From Deltaproteobacteria bacterium (GTDB lineage Bacteria > Desulfobacterota > Desulfarculia > Adiutricales > Adiutricaceae): a stretch of 44,805 nucleotides of DNA. The notes beneath the pieces were generated by a model that saw nothing but the letters and a program-made list of their open reading frames with translations, ran no database searches and was not told the origin of the DNA. Made by a program: the position numbers and the translations under genes. Location of the stretch: NCBI GenBank assembly GCA_031271165.1, contig JAISWF010000272.1, positions 1 to 44,805 on the forward strand, given 5' to 3'. Positions within the stretch are counted from its first letter, which is position 1. Each line of letters opens with the position of its first letter. Positions 1 through 8,821 of this stretch are shown piece after piece.

Positions 1-1139
1 CGATATAAATCATTTAAACTATCTGTGAATTTATGTTATGATCGAATAATCTGGGGGACTAGCCCTTTTAGAGTTTGAACTCGCCAACCCACAGTCAACC
101 GCTTGACTGTGTACTAGAACAATACTGAGTCAGATTTAGGAGACCAAGGTGCTATGGTTTGTCGCGCCAGGGCACAGGTCCAAGACGAGTCTAATGGAAA
201 AAACAGCTGCCTGGGAGTTGGTCGCCCTGCAAGCATCCTGAACTTAACAAATTACAAGTTGGATGATTTCTAAATCCCTTTGATTAGGCTGTAAATCTAA
301 GGTTTAAGCCGAATTTCTAAGTTTATTTTTCTCTGAACTTGGATAGAAGTGATGACATTTGCTCAGATAATTCACTGCCGCATGTGCATATGGGTAGGTA
401 AGATCTTTTCCGGTTTAACAAGGTCATCAAAAATAGGTTCGTTTTTTTCAGTTATTTTTTCGATTAGTTGGCGGCTGCTTGTAGGCAGCCCAGGCTCGGC
501 CAACTCTATTCTTGATTCTTTTCTTGATAGACAACACTTCTGGTAGACTCCCACAATTTCTTTATTTAAATAATTGATTCAATCTGTGATGAAGGCCGTT
601 CCTTATAAGATATCCTGACGACTTTACTCTAACTCATTTTTCAGAGGACTAAAAATAAAAAAACGTTTTTGTCTTTGGTCTAAAATCTCTTTGGATGAAA
701 CTTTTTATAGTTTGGTCGATGTTATTTATGATACCCTGCATTGGCCTTCTTTCCAACTGAAGGTTGTAAACGATTAAGCCCGTTTCCTTGTGACCAAAAA
801 CGTCAATCTCCATACGATGGCTATGGCCGGTAGGACTATCGCCCCGAAGCGGAGTGTTCTCTTCTTTGGTGTATCCTCTTGGGGGACCGCCACCCCTGGT
901 CGGAGCTTGACCATTCTTTATCCTCCCAATTTAATGGTAAAAGTTGTCCCCGGATATGAGCGAACTTTTGTTCGAAAAAGTTCTTATTAAGTTGGATTGA
1001 ATCGAGTATTATTGAGGGTACTTTGGGGCAGCGAAATTGAAGACGCAATTGATGGTTATATGTTTGTAATCGCTCCGATTTTACATCAATTCAAATCTCC
1101 ATTGGCCAATTTGGTTAGGCGAAGGACCACGATTTAGTC
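1..1139. other. No gene recognised
   Basis: This stretch of more than 1 kb before the lipid operon is AT-rich and has only short open frames on both strands. None shows a family motif I recognise. It may hold the operon promoter and decayed sequence, but I see no convincing -35/-10 pair close to the first gene. A short perfect inverted repeat lies at 90-111. Confidence 0.5.
90..111. repeat. Perfect 9-bp inverted repeat (hairpin)
   Basis: CACAGTCAA at 90-98 and TTGACTGTG at 103-111 are exact reverse complements around a 4-nt CCGC loop. No T-run follows on either strand, so it is more likely an operator or structured RNA element than an intrinsic terminator. Function is unknown. Confidence 0.6.
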
Positions 1140-1592
1140 ATGCGTTATTTTCTTTTAGACCGCATAGTGTCATGGTCCCCCGGATACGAAGCGACCGGAC
1201 TAAAAAATGTCAGCCTGAGCGAGGATTTTTTTAACGATCATTTTCCGCTTAAGCCCATAATGCCTGGGACTCTTATTGTTGAGGGACTAGCCCAACTCTC
1301 GGGCTTATTATTGGAGGAGACAATCAAGCAGGACGGATTGAGGGTCAAAGCTTTAATGAGCCTAATTGAGAAAGCCAAATTCAGACGGCCGGTACTGCCA
1401 GGCTCGCAGCTGAGGTACCACAGCCGGATTGACCAGATAAATCGGCTAGGTGGCCGGGTTTTAGCCACCGCTACAGTTGAGGAGACCTTGGTAGCTGACT
1501 GTCAACTGCTTTTTTCATTTCACCAATTTGATAACCCTTGTGAGGAAAGTGTCCGAGCGGATATTTTGGCCGCCTGGTTAGAAAATGACTAG
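1140..1592 (+). CDS. FabZ-like 3-hydroxyacyl-ACP dehydratase
   Basis: A 150-residue hotdog-fold protein. The FabZ signature is clear: residues 33-52 hold DHFPLKPIMPGTLIVEGLAQ, with the catalytic His at about 34 and the catalytic Glu at about 48. The family dehydrates 3-hydroxyacyl-ACP to trans-2-enoyl-ACP in the cytosol, and the length is normal. It is the first gene of a dense same-strand operon and overlaps the next gene by 8 bp (ATG at 1585 lies inside its 3' end). It sits with ketosynthases, ketoreductases and an ACP rather than with housekeeping lipid A or fab genes. This supports a role in a dedicated acyl-chain pathway, with the later hotdog protein (6460-6960) as a possible partner. 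Confidence 0.88.
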   Translation: MRYFLLDRIVSWSPGYEATGLKNVSLSEDFFNDHFPLKPIMPGTLIVEGLAQLSGLLLEETIKQDGLRVKALMSLIEKAKFRRPVLPGSQLRYHSRIDQINRLGGRVLATATVEETLVADCQLLFSFHQFDNPCEESVRADILAAWLEND

Positions 1593-2547
1593 CTTGGCAG
1601 ACCAAGTTTTGGTGGTCGGGGCCGGCCTCATATCCCCTTTTGGAGGGCTTGAGTCCACCAGGCAAGCCATCAGGGCGGGCTTAAAGGTCAGCGGGGCCCC
1701 GCTGGAACAGTTGTCCGATACACCATGGGCTGATCGCTTGGCGGCTCAAGAGCCCAGTCCAGAATTACCGCCTTTGGCCACCTGGCAGAGGTTGCGCAAA
1801 TATATGTCGGCCCAATCCCTATTGGCAGCGGTTGCGGTCCATGCTGCTCTCTCGGGGCTCGACCCTGTCTGGTGCGGCTATCAGGCTTCCAAGGTGGGCA
1901 TTTTTGCCGGTGTGGGTTTGACCTCGGTTAATCCTTTGGCCGGTTTGGATGTTCTGGAGGCCTCCATGGGGCCTGGAGGAGTATTTGCTCATGATCTTTT
2001 AATTCAAAAAGGCCTCTCCAAACTTAATCCCCTGTGGGTCTTTGAAACATTGGCTAATATGCCCGCCTCAATCGTCTCAATCCTGGAGGGGATCATGGGT
2101 GAGAGCGCCATCTATACGCCTTTTGAGGACGGCAGTGCTCAGGCCCTTTTCGAGGCGGTCGAGGCTCTGGGCCGGGGGGTAGTCGATTTGGCGGTGGTCG
2201 TGGCTGCCGACGTCCCCTCTCATCCCTCCAACCTGGCCCTGCTGGCCAGTCTGGGCTATTTGGTCTCAGGAGAGACGGCCACCTCGTCGTCGGCCTCGCT
2301 TGTTTTGGCCCGTCCTGGCGAAGGCGGTTGCGGAGCTTTTTGGCCCAAGCTTGGAAACTTTGTGCTGTCAAGGGGACTTCCGGGAGAGAAAGCCTTCGAT
2401 CCCCTGGCCCCCTGGCTCGGTCGGACCGTGGCGGCGGCTCCGGTCATGCTGGCGGCTTTGTCGGCCGCCGCCCCTGAACTTGGTCTGGTGACCTCCATTG
2501 TCGGCTGCGAAGGTCATCGGCTTTCTTTTGAGGTTGTGGTAAATTGA
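1585..2547 (+). CDS. Ketosynthase-like partner lacking the active-site Cys (KS-beta/chain-length-factor type)
   Basis: A 320-residue thiolase-fold protein, shorter than the usual 400-residue ketosynthase. The N-terminus (VVGAGLISPFGG) is typical of ketosynthases. Where FabF has the nucleophile context ACA.G, this protein has TPFEDGSAQA at about residues 178-187, so the Cys is missing. The C-terminal HGT and GH motifs are not visible either. Known Cys-less partners (KS-beta of type II polyketide and aryl polyene systems) pair with an active ketosynthase and shape chain length. The active ketosynthase follows immediately, with a TTGA overlap of start and stop, supporting a heterodimer. The specific role is inferred. 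Confidence 0.72.
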   Translation: MTSLADQVLVVGAGLISPFGGLESTRQAIRAGLKVSGAPLEQLSDTPWADRLAAQEPSPELPPLATWQRLRKYMSAQSLLAAVAVHAALSGLDPVWCGYQASKVGIFAGVGLTSVNPLAGLDVLEASMGPGGVFAHDLLIQKGLSKLNPLWVFETLANMPASIVSILEGIMGESAIYTPFEDGSAQALFEAVEALGRGVVDLAVVVAADVPSHPSNLALLASLGYLVSGETATSSSASLVLARPGEGGCGAFWPKLGNFVLSRGLPGEKAFDPLAPWLGRTVAAAPVMLAALSAAAPELGLVTSIVGCEGHRLSFEVVVN

Positions 2548-3851
2548 GGCGGGTGGCAGTCACTGGTCTGGGCCAGGTCTCAGCCTTGGGGCTGGGGACC
2601 AAGGCTTTTTTTGATGGCCTGGCAGGGGGGCGCTGCGCTATTTCGGCCATCAGTCGTTTCAACCCCCAGGGACTGGAAGTTAGCCTGGCTGGCGAAATCC
2701 CCGGGTGTCAGGAGTTTAAGACCAGCCTGGCTGAGCGTCACGACGGACTGCTCGGCCTCGGTGCCAAGCAATTGTTCGAGCTTTTTAGCCGCGATCACAA
2801 AATTGCTTTCGCCTTAGCTGCAGCCGACGAGGCCATGGAGCAGGCCGGGATTGACAGTCTTGACTCTCAGAGCTTACTCCATCTGGGTACCAGTTTGGAG
2901 ACCTTTTCTTTTGACAATCTTATTGACACCTCCTTGGCAGCAGACTTCCAATCTCTCGACCGGATCATGGTTCATCCGTCTTTGCGTCAGCCCCTGGATA
3001 AAGCCTTAAGGCTGATAGAGGGTGCCTACGGTCGGGCTGGTTTGGCCCTGACCAACTGCTCGGCCTGCGCTGCCGGCCTTCAGGCCTTGGGCCAGGCCTT
3101 CCGGGCCATTAGGGAAGGGCGCTTCGATTTGGCGGTGGCTGGAGCTTTTGATTCAATGATAACTCCATTGGGAATTGGAGGTTTTCAATTATTGGGGGCC
3201 TTGGCCACTGGTATGCCAATGGATGGAAGGTCTTTGTGCCGTCCCTTTGACACCTATCGCCAGGGCTTGGTTTTAGGAGAAGGGGCGGCGGTGATGGTCT
3301 TGGAACCGTTGGAAAAAGCCCTAGGCAACGGCCGGAAAATGTACGGTGAGATACTCGGTTACGGTGCCAGCCTTGATGCCTACAGTCTCAGCGCCCCGGA
3401 TCTCAATGGCCAAGGCGCAGCCAGGGCCATGTCGGCGGCCTTGGATGATGCTGGACTTGCGCCAGGCGATATTGACCACCTAAATGCCCACGGCACTGGG
3501 ACCATTTTAAATGACCCGGTCGAGGCATCGGCCATTCGCAAGGTCTTTGCCGGCCACTGGGAAAAGATGCCAGTGACTGCCGTTAAATCTATGATTGGCC
3601 ATGCCGTAGCCGCAGCCGGGGCGCTGGAGGCGGCCAGTTGTCTGATGACGCTTGAAGCGGGACTGATTCCGCCTAATGTCGGTTTAAAGGACGTAGCCTC
3701 AGGCTGCGAGCTTGATCATGTGGTGGGTGCGGCCAGGCGTTTTGATGGACGTTTGATCATGACTAATTCCTTCGGTTTTGGAGGCCAAAATGCAGTCCTG
3801 ATCCTGGGAAAGCTGGGCCAGGCTGAGAGAGATCTCAATGGTTTATCTTAA
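2544..3851 (+). CDS. Beta-ketoacyl-ACP synthase (FabF-type)
   Basis: A 435-residue ketosynthase that elongates acyl-ACP with malonyl-ACP. All three catalytic elements are visible: the nucleophile in NCSACAAG (Cys about 175), the first His in NAHGTGT (about 316) and the second His in SMIGHAVAAAG (about 353). The C-terminal glycine-rich FGFGGQN loop is also present. The TTG start at 2544 overlaps the preceding stop, which indicates translational coupling with the Cys-less partner. It overlaps the following SDR gene by 14 bp. No malonyl transacylase or thioesterase is seen in the window, so malonyl-ACP presumably comes from the core fatty-acid machinery. Confidence 0.9.
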   Translation: MRRVAVTGLGQVSALGLGTKAFFDGLAGGRCAISAISRFNPQGLEVSLAGEIPGCQEFKTSLAERHDGLLGLGAKQLFELFSRDHKIAFALAAADEAMEQAGIDSLDSQSLLHLGTSLETFSFDNLIDTSLAADFQSLDRIMVHPSLRQPLDKALRLIEGAYGRAGLALTNCSACAAGLQALGQAFRAIREGRFDLAVAGAFDSMITPLGIGGFQLLGALATGMPMDGRSLCRPFDTYRQGLVLGEGAAVMVLEPLEKALGNGRKMYGEILGYGASLDAYSLSAPDLNGQGAARAMSAALDDAGLAPGDIDHLNAHGTGTILNDPVEASAIRKVFAGHWEKMPVTAVKSMIGHAVAAAGALEAASCLMTLEAGLIPPNVGLKDVASGCELDHVVGAARRFDGRLIMTNSFGFGGQNAVLILGKLGQAERDLNGLS

Positions 3852-4617
3852 AGCTCCCCAAGGGATAGAGGGACAGCAGTTCAATGGCGGATCCCAGGCC
3901 CGAAGGGTGGCCATGGTGGCGGGTTCGACTGGGGCGCTGGGCCGGGTGTCGGCCGAGGCCCTGGCCGTGAGTGGCTGCAAAATTTGGTGCGGCTGGAACA
4001 AGTCCGGGGAAACGGCCAGTGATTTGGCTGAAAAAATTGGCGGAAGCAGCATCAGGCTGTCAAGCGATATGAGTCAGGATGGACTTCTTGACGTTTTTCA
4101 GACGGTTTATCAAACCGATGGCCGCCTTGACATTGTTGTCAACGCCAGCGGCCTGAACGTCGAGGGCCCGGCGGCCGGGCTTGATTACCAAGATTGGCGC
4201 CTGGTCTTTGAAGTCAACCTTGATTTCGCCTTTCGCCTCACCCAGGCCGCCATTAGGATTATGCTGCCTCAAGCTAAAGGGACAGTCATACATCTTTCGT
4301 CTTCAGCGGCTCATCTAGGCGGCCGTGGGCAGCTTAACTACGCATCTTCGAAGGCGGCCTTGGAGCGGATGGTGGAAGGCTTTGCCAGGGAGGTTGGCCG
4401 CAAGGGCGTGACTGTAAACGCAGTCTCCCCCGGTCTCATCGCTTCCCCTATGACGGCCAGGATCGCCAGGCAGTATGAGGATCGAATTTTAGAGAGGATT
4501 TCCATGGGCCGCCTGGGCAAACCAGAGGAGGTAGCCTCGGTGGTGTCATTTTTGGCCGGTGATGGGGCATCTTACATCAATGGTGCGGTCATTGCGGTTG
4601 ACGGAGGGCTGTGGTGA
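3838..4617 (+). CDS. FabG-like 3-oxoacyl-ACP reductase (SDR)
   Basis: A classical short-chain dehydrogenase of 259 residues including an N-terminal extension of about 20 residues; a later start near 3910 is possible. The cofactor loop is GSTGALG, the catalytic Ser lies in HLSSSAAHLGG and the Tyr-Lys pair in NYASSKAAL. It ends with the usual INGAVIAVDGG motif. The family reduces 3-oxoacyl-ACP with NADPH. It is the first of two FabG-like genes in the operon, so either two chain positions or two substrates may be reduced. It overlaps the nitroreductase gene by 4 bp (GTGA). Confidence 0.85.
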   Translation: MVYLKAPQGIEGQQFNGGSQARRVAMVAGSTGALGRVSAEALAVSGCKIWCGWNKSGETASDLAEKIGGSSIRLSSDMSQDGLLDVFQTVYQTDGRLDIVVNASGLNVEGPAAGLDYQDWRLVFEVNLDFAFRLTQAAIRIMLPQAKGTVIHLSSSAAHLGGRGQLNYASSKAALERMVEGFAREVGRKGVTVNAVSPGLIASPMTARIARQYEDRILERISMGRLGKPEEVASVVSFLAGDGASYINGAVIAVDGGLW

Positions 4618-5219
4618 ATAGCAATTTATCAGCCGGAGAGCCTTTCCAGAATTTGATAGCCATCATGGAGGAGCGCCATTCGACCAGGCATTTTGATGAG
4701 CGTCCGGTAGAAACTATAGAAATTGAGGCGCTCCACAGGGCTTTTCGTTCGGCTCCTCAGGCAGGCGGGGACCGGGCGACGCAGTGCCTTTTTTTGACTA
4801 ACCACACTCAAATAAGTAATTTGGCCTCCCGAGGATCCCAGGCCTATGAGGAGCTGCTCCAGGATTTTGACAGTCCCCTAATCAGGGAGGCAATGGCCGA
4901 ATACGGTCATAACTTTTTTTGGTTTGGTACGGCCCCGCTTTTGGCTATGATTATTGTCAGACGGCCACCAGCTTTTTTAACGGCCATTGCCGGCGGCGAT
5001 GTGGACTTGGTCTGGGGCCGGGACCAATCAGCGGCCATGGGAGTTTACGCCATGCTCCTGGCGGCCGAGGCCATGGGGCTTGGCGGGTGCTGCCTTAGCG
5101 GCCCTCTGATGGTCAGGGCTGTTTTAGAGCACGAACTCGGTCTGGCCCCTGGCGATCGACTCTCGCTTGTGGCTGCCTTCGGCCGCATTGTTAAGTCTTC
5201 TCCCAAGAAGGAGGATTGA
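4614..5219 (+). CDS. Nitroreductase-family flavoprotein
   Basis: A protein of about 201 residues with the nitroreductase N-terminal FMN motif (ERHSTRHFDERPV) and the C-terminal GLGGCCLSGP segment. The family is FMN-dependent and uses NAD(P)H to reduce nitro, quinone or enoyl/enone substrates. I chose GTG at 4614, which forms a GTGA overlap with the upstream stop; GTG at 4611 is an in-frame alternative. No FabI-, FabK- or FabV-type enoyl reductase is encoded in the operon, so this flavoprotein is a candidate for chain reduction or for electron supply to the radical SAM enzymes. Both ideas are inference. Confidence 0.82.
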   Translation: MNSNLSAGEPFQNLIAIMEERHSTRHFDERPVETIEIEALHRAFRSAPQAGGDRATQCLFLTNHTQISNLASRGSQAYEELLQDFDSPLIREAMAEYGHNFFWFGTAPLLAMIIVRRPPAFLTAIAGGDVDLVWGRDQSAAMGVYAMLLAAEAMGLGGCCLSGPLMVRAVLEHELGLAPGDRLSLVAAFGRIVKSSPKKED

Positions 5220-5227
5220 AGGAAATT

Positions 5228-5623
5228 ATGGATGACAACACTTTGTTTGACGGCCTCCGGGAGTGCTTAGAGGAAACGCTGGGACGACGGCTGCCGGATC
5301 TTTGTCAAACTCAGAGGCTGGTCGGCGATCTTGGCCTTGACTCTCTTGATTTGCTCGATCTTGTTTTTCGCCTGGAAAAACGCTTCAGTGTCCGCATTAA
5401 CCTCAAAGGTTTTGAAGCCCGGACCCAGCAGGCGCTGGGTGATAAGCCTATGGTTGTTGACGGCCATTATACACCTGAGGCTCTGGCCCAGTTCAAGATG
5501 GCCATGCCCTGCGTACCCCCTTCCGAATTGGCTGATGGTCTGCCGGTCAGCCAGCTGGTCGGTCTTTTCCGGGTCAAGACTTTCATGAATATGATTTCTG
5601 AGGTCCTCTCTAACCCCCTGTAG
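5228..5623 (+). CDS. Acyl carrier protein with C-terminal extension
   Basis: A 131-residue carrier protein. The phosphopantetheine site is the Ser at about 39 in GDLGLDSLDLLDL. Ordinary ACPs are about 80 residues; this one has an extra half of about 60 residues (from HYTPEALAQFK to the end) ending in a segment like that of carrier proteins from specialised lipid clusters. The ATG at 5228 follows a strong AAGGAGG-type ribosome site in the end of the nitroreductase gene. It is the only carrier protein in the operon, so it probably tethers the growing chain for the ketosynthase pair, reductases and dehydratases. Confidence 0.85.
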   Translation: MDDNTLFDGLRECLEETLGRRLPDLCQTQRLVGDLGLDSLDLLDLVFRLEKRFSVRINLKGFEARTQQALGDKPMVVDGHYTPEALAQFKMAMPCVPPSELADGLPVSQLVGLFRVKTFMNMISEVLSNPL

Positions 5624-5752
5624 AACAAGAGTTAAGAGATCGTCCGGGGCTGGGGTGCCCCATGAGGGCCAAGGCTTTTGGAAGATCTTCAAGCCGGGAG
5701 CCTGATCTGTAATAAGCAGCCTAGGTTAGCAGCCTGGGTCAAAGAGGAAAAA

Positions 5753-6463
5753 ATGGGCAAGGTCTTTATTACTGGCGGCAGCGGAGCCTTAGGTCAGGCT
5801 TTGGTTAAAAAGTTCGTCGACTCCGGTTGGGAGACAGCTTTCAGCTACTGCCGCAACCAAGAGGCGGCTAAGCGGATAACCGAACAAACCGGGGCCATGG
5901 CTTACCAGGCCGATCTTCAAGACCATGGTGCGGTGATGGCCATGGCGGAGGAATTGGAAAAAGACTTTGGTGTTCCCGATGCCCTGATCAATAATGCCGG
6001 CCGCAGCTCGGTCATGCCTTTTGCCCTTTTGGAGCCCCAGGACTGGGACGAGGCCATGAATGCCAACCTAAAGACCATGTTTTTGGCCAGCCACGCCCTG
6101 GTCAGCGGAATGGTCCGGCGCCGCAGCGGTTCGGTGGTTAATCTGAGTTCCATTGCCGGTGAGAGGCTTCTGGGGGTCCCGGTAACATATGCGACCAGCA
6201 AAAGCGGGGTTTTGGGTTTTACATTGTCCCTGGCCAGGGAACTGGCCCGATACAACATCAGGGTCAACGCCGTGGCCCCTGGTCTTCTTGACGCTGGGAT
6301 TTCCTCTTTGGTACCGCCGGAGGAGAGGAAGGAGTATTTGCGCTATTGTCTGGCCGGCCGGCCAGGCAGATGCCAGGAAGTCGCCGAGGTGGTTGAATTT
6401 TTAGCCAGCGATCGGGCCTCCTTCGTCAACGCCCAGATCATTGACGTTAACGGAGGAATTTGA
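5753..6463 (+). CDS. Second FabG-like 3-oxoacyl-ACP reductase (SDR)
   Basis: A 236-residue short-chain dehydrogenase starting MGKVFITGGSGALGQ. The start at 5753 is preceded by GAGG and is preferred over the upstream in-frame start at 5678. Motifs are the TGGSGALG cofactor loop, the NNAG motif at about residue 80, the Ser in NLSSIAGE and the Tyr-Lys pair in YATSKSG (about Y145 and K149). It ends in VNAQIIDVNGG. It is the same family as the SDR at 3838 but clearly diverged, so this is not a recent duplication. Its stop overlaps the TTG start of the next gene. Confidence 0.87.
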   Translation: MGKVFITGGSGALGQALVKKFVDSGWETAFSYCRNQEAAKRITEQTGAMAYQADLQDHGAVMAMAEELEKDFGVPDALINNAGRSSVMPFALLEPQDWDEAMNANLKTMFLASHALVSGMVRRRSGSVVNLSSIAGERLLGVPVTYATSKSGVLGFTLSLARELARYNIRVNAVAPGLLDAGISSLVPPEERKEYLRYCLAGRPGRCQEVAEVVEFLASDRASFVNAQIIDVNGGI

Positions 6464-6960
6464 ACTTGCGCTGGTGTCTGGTGGATAGAGTGGTCTTTTT
6501 CCAGCCCTGGGCCAAAATCACCATCATCAAGCGCGGCACCTTTGAGGAGTACCGTCTTATGAAGTGCTGGGGCGGTCCCAACCTTGGACCGCCACTTTTC
6601 CTGCTGGAAAGCGCCTTCCAGGCCGCCGCATGGTTAGTTCAAGCCAGCTCCGACTTTGAGATGACCTTACGGCCCTTTGAAGTGGAGCGCTTTGATACTC
6701 CTCCGGGGCTGGCTCCCGGCGAAGGACTGCTATGGCACGTGACGGCGGCGCCAATGACTGGCGGCCTCATGGATTTTACGGCTTCATCTATAAGGCTTAA
6801 TGGAGCCATGGATGCGGCCAAGGCGGTCACTGAATTCAGCCGGCCGAATGGTACATTGACAACCTCAGATGGGTTGTTATTTAAGGGAGTTTTAACGCCA
6901 TTGGCTGACCTATATCGGCCAGACTACCAGCGGGCCCTCTGGCGAGAGCTTAACTGTTGA
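6460..6960 (+). CDS. Hotdog-fold dehydratase-like protein
   Basis: A 166-residue protein placed like a second FabA/FabZ-like hotdog. The segment PPLFLLESAFQAAAWLV at about residues 45-61 resembles the central helix of the family, with Glu retained. The DHFP His motif of FabZ is not visible, so it may be a non-catalytic subunit or a specialised dehydratase partner of the 1140 gene. TTG at 6460 follows GGAGG at 6452 and overlaps the upstream TGA, which decides the start. The assignment rests on weak similarity plus its place in the operon. Confidence 0.6.
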   Translation: MNLRWCLVDRVVFFQPWAKITIIKRGTFEEYRLMKCWGGPNLGPPLFLLESAFQAAAWLVQASSDFEMTLRPFEVERFDTPPGLAPGEGLLWHVTAAPMTGGLMDFTASSIRLNGAMDAAKAVTEFSRPNGTLTTSDGLLFKGVLTPLADLYRPDYQRALWRELNC

Positions 6961-7067
6961 CAGTCTTTGGCGGCGGCACCTTAAATGTTGGTTGGTTTTT
7001 CTCTTGTCTGGTTAGCCTTGGAGCCGCCGAGACTAGAGACATCACCTGAGGCGGCCGTCACCGAAAA

Positions 7068-7673
7068 ATGAAAATCGTTTCCGGAGGGCAATTTTTGACC
7101 CGATACTCTAAAGCAGCCTCGCCTGACCCTTTGTCAGAGGCGTTCGAGCGTTATGAGCAATGGATGGCCGCCGGGGGCAACGGCCGGCTCCATCTGGAAG
7201 AGCCCGAGGGTTTAAACGTCTGCCGGGTTGTAGAGGGCCGAGGTCTGGCCAGGCTCAAGACCGTTTGGCGGCGTCTGTCTTTAATCCTGGCTACGCTCGT
7301 CTCCGTCAACAGCTGGAAGATCTTCTGGTACAAAAGAGCGGGGGTTACGGTGGGTAAAAAGGTGTTCATTACCCATGGCGCCAAACTTGACTGGCTGGCC
7401 CCCTGGCTGATTACGCTGGAGGACGGGGTGGTTCTGGGCTACGAGGCTTTGGTGGCCAACCATATATTTTACCAAAGCAAACTGGTAATTAGCCGGGTGA
7501 CCATTGGAAACCGGGCGGTGGTCGGGGCCCGGGCCACAACTTTCGCTTCCATGGCCCCCAAGTCGATGTTGTCGCCCGGAAGCGTTCTTTTTACCCCAGC
7601 CCCGACCGGGGCGACCATGGTTGGGAACCCTGCTGAGCACTTCCAGGCTGGGCAATATCCCACGAAGGGATGA
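7068..7673 (+). CDS. Left-handed beta-helix (hexapeptide) acyltransferase-like protein
   Basis: A 201-residue protein. The N-terminal 90 residues are helical and basic, with a hydrophobic stretch (LSLILATLVSVNSW) that may lie on the membrane. From about residue 95 imperfect hexapeptide repeats begin (GVTVGKKVFI, VVLGYEALV, VTIGNRAVVGA), ending SVLFTPAPTGATMVGNPA, as in the WbbJ/CysE/maltose acetyltransferase family. Such enzymes transfer acetyl or longer acyl groups to hydroxyls or amines. In this operon it could acylate a lipid head group or offload a chain from the ACP; the substrate is unknown. Gaps of about 100 bp separate it from its neighbours. Confidence 0.7.
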   Translation: MKIVSGGQFLTRYSKAASPDPLSEAFERYEQWMAAGGNGRLHLEEPEGLNVCRVVEGRGLARLKTVWRRLSLILATLVSVNSWKIFWYKRAGVTVGKKVFITHGAKLDWLAPWLITLEDGVVLGYEALVANHIFYQSKLVISRVTIGNRAVVGARATTFASMAPKSMLSPGSVLFTPAPTGATMVGNPAEHFQAGQYPTKG

Positions 7674-7760
7674 AAGACAGTCTTTATTTCTGGGCAGCTG
7701 TGGTCCAGCCCTTGGCCGGGACCGCCTTATGTTTTTGTCACCGTCCCGGGCCGTTGTGAA

Positions 7761-8801
7761 ATGTCGTTGGAAGTAATAAAATTAATCAAGATGACCGCCA
7801 AAATCCTGGCCAAGGGCATGATCCAGGCCAACGTCATGATTAATTACGAGTGCAATTGCCGCTGCCGGATTTGTGACTATTGGCAGGAGCCGTACGGCAC
7901 ATTGCCTCCAATGTCCATAGAGACGGCCGGGATTGTGACCGCCAAGCTCCGTAAGCTGGCCCCCCTCTCAATGTGCCTGGTTGGCGGGGAGCCGCTTCTC
8001 CATCCTCAGTTAACTGATTTGGCCGGCCCCCTGGCCAGGGATCATTTTCTGGATCTGGTCACCAACGGTTGGTACATGACGGCTGATCTGGCCAAGGAGC
8101 TTTTTGGCCTGGGACTCTACGAGATAGCTGTCTCGCTGGACTACTCTGAACCGGCCGCCCATGACGCCCAAAGGGGCCGAAAGGGAGTTTTTGAGCGGGC
8201 GGTGGCGGCTTTGGAGCACCTCGCTGGCAACCGCCGGAGGAAAGACCAGCGGGTCAGGCTTATTTCGGTGGTCATGGATGACAATCTCGATCACCTTGAA
8301 AAATTGAGTCTGATGTGTCAAAAGCTGGGCGTATTTCACAGCCTGACTCTTTGTTATTGCGGCCGCGGCTGCGGCCAGCCGCCTGCCGATATGACCGAGG
8401 CGGTCAAATGGCTTAGGGAAATTGAGACTCGGCGGCCGGAGCTTTTAATCCTTCCCGGCTACTTGGATGGATTTTTGGGCCGCAGTCAGTGCCGAAACGG
8501 TCTAAATCTCATGGCCGTAGATCCGCAGGGCCAGCTGCTGCGCTGTATTGATCGCCAGGAACGGCCGCTGGGTAGCCTTTTGGAGGAGGATTTGGAGGTG
8601 TTGCTGGATCGGATGCGTAAGGCAGCTCAAAGCGAGCCGTGTGACGATTGCTGGACCAGCTGCCGAGGAGTGGTCGAACCGCTTCTTTACGGGCCGAGCC
8701 GGCTGAGAAATTGGCTGGCTCATATCAGATTTTTGAGGGCCGACCAGGCCAAGGGCCGGTGCGGTTGGTGGTCAAGGGCGATTGACCGGGAGCCGGGCTG
8801 A
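7761..8801 (+). CDS. Radical SAM protein with SPASM-like C-terminal Cys cluster
   Basis: A 346-residue radical SAM enzyme. The CxxxCxxC motif is ECNCRCRICDYW (cluster Cys at about 31, 35 and 38) and GGEPLLHP is the SAM-binding GGE motif. The C-terminal third has further Cys (SQCRNG, LLRCIDRQ, PCDDCWTSCRG), the layout of a SPASM or twitch domain with auxiliary Fe-S clusters. The family does radical chemistry on peptides, lipids and small molecules. In-frame starts at 7761 or 7791 are possible. It lies between a beta-helix acyltransferase and an ICMT-like methyltransferase, so a lipid substrate is plausible but not shown. Confidence 0.85.
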   Translation: MSLEVIKLIKMTAKILAKGMIQANVMINYECNCRCRICDYWQEPYGTLPPMSIETAGIVTAKLRKLAPLSMCLVGGEPLLHPQLTDLAGPLARDHFLDLVTNGWYMTADLAKELFGLGLYEIAVSLDYSEPAAHDAQRGRKGVFERAVAALEHLAGNRRRKDQRVRLISVVMDDNLDHLEKLSLMCQKLGVFHSLTLCYCGRGCGQPPADMTEAVKWLREIETRRPELLILPGYLDGFLGRSQCRNGLNLMAVDPQGQLLRCIDRQERPLGSLLEEDLEVLLDRMRKAAQSEPCDDCWTSCRGVVEPLLYGPSRLRNWLAHIRFLRADQAKGRCGWWSRAIDREPG

Positions 8802-8821
8802 TTACAAATCGGAGGTTAGTT

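Noticed and set aside
372-554. Minus-strand 60-residue open frame
   Set aside because: It reads as a plausible helical peptide, but there is no clear ribosome site or family match, and a 65-codon plus frame covers the same bases.
836-1048. Minus-strand 70-residue open frame in the left flank
   Set aside because: No family motif, no ribosome site and an equally long plus-strand frame overlaps it; probably chance.
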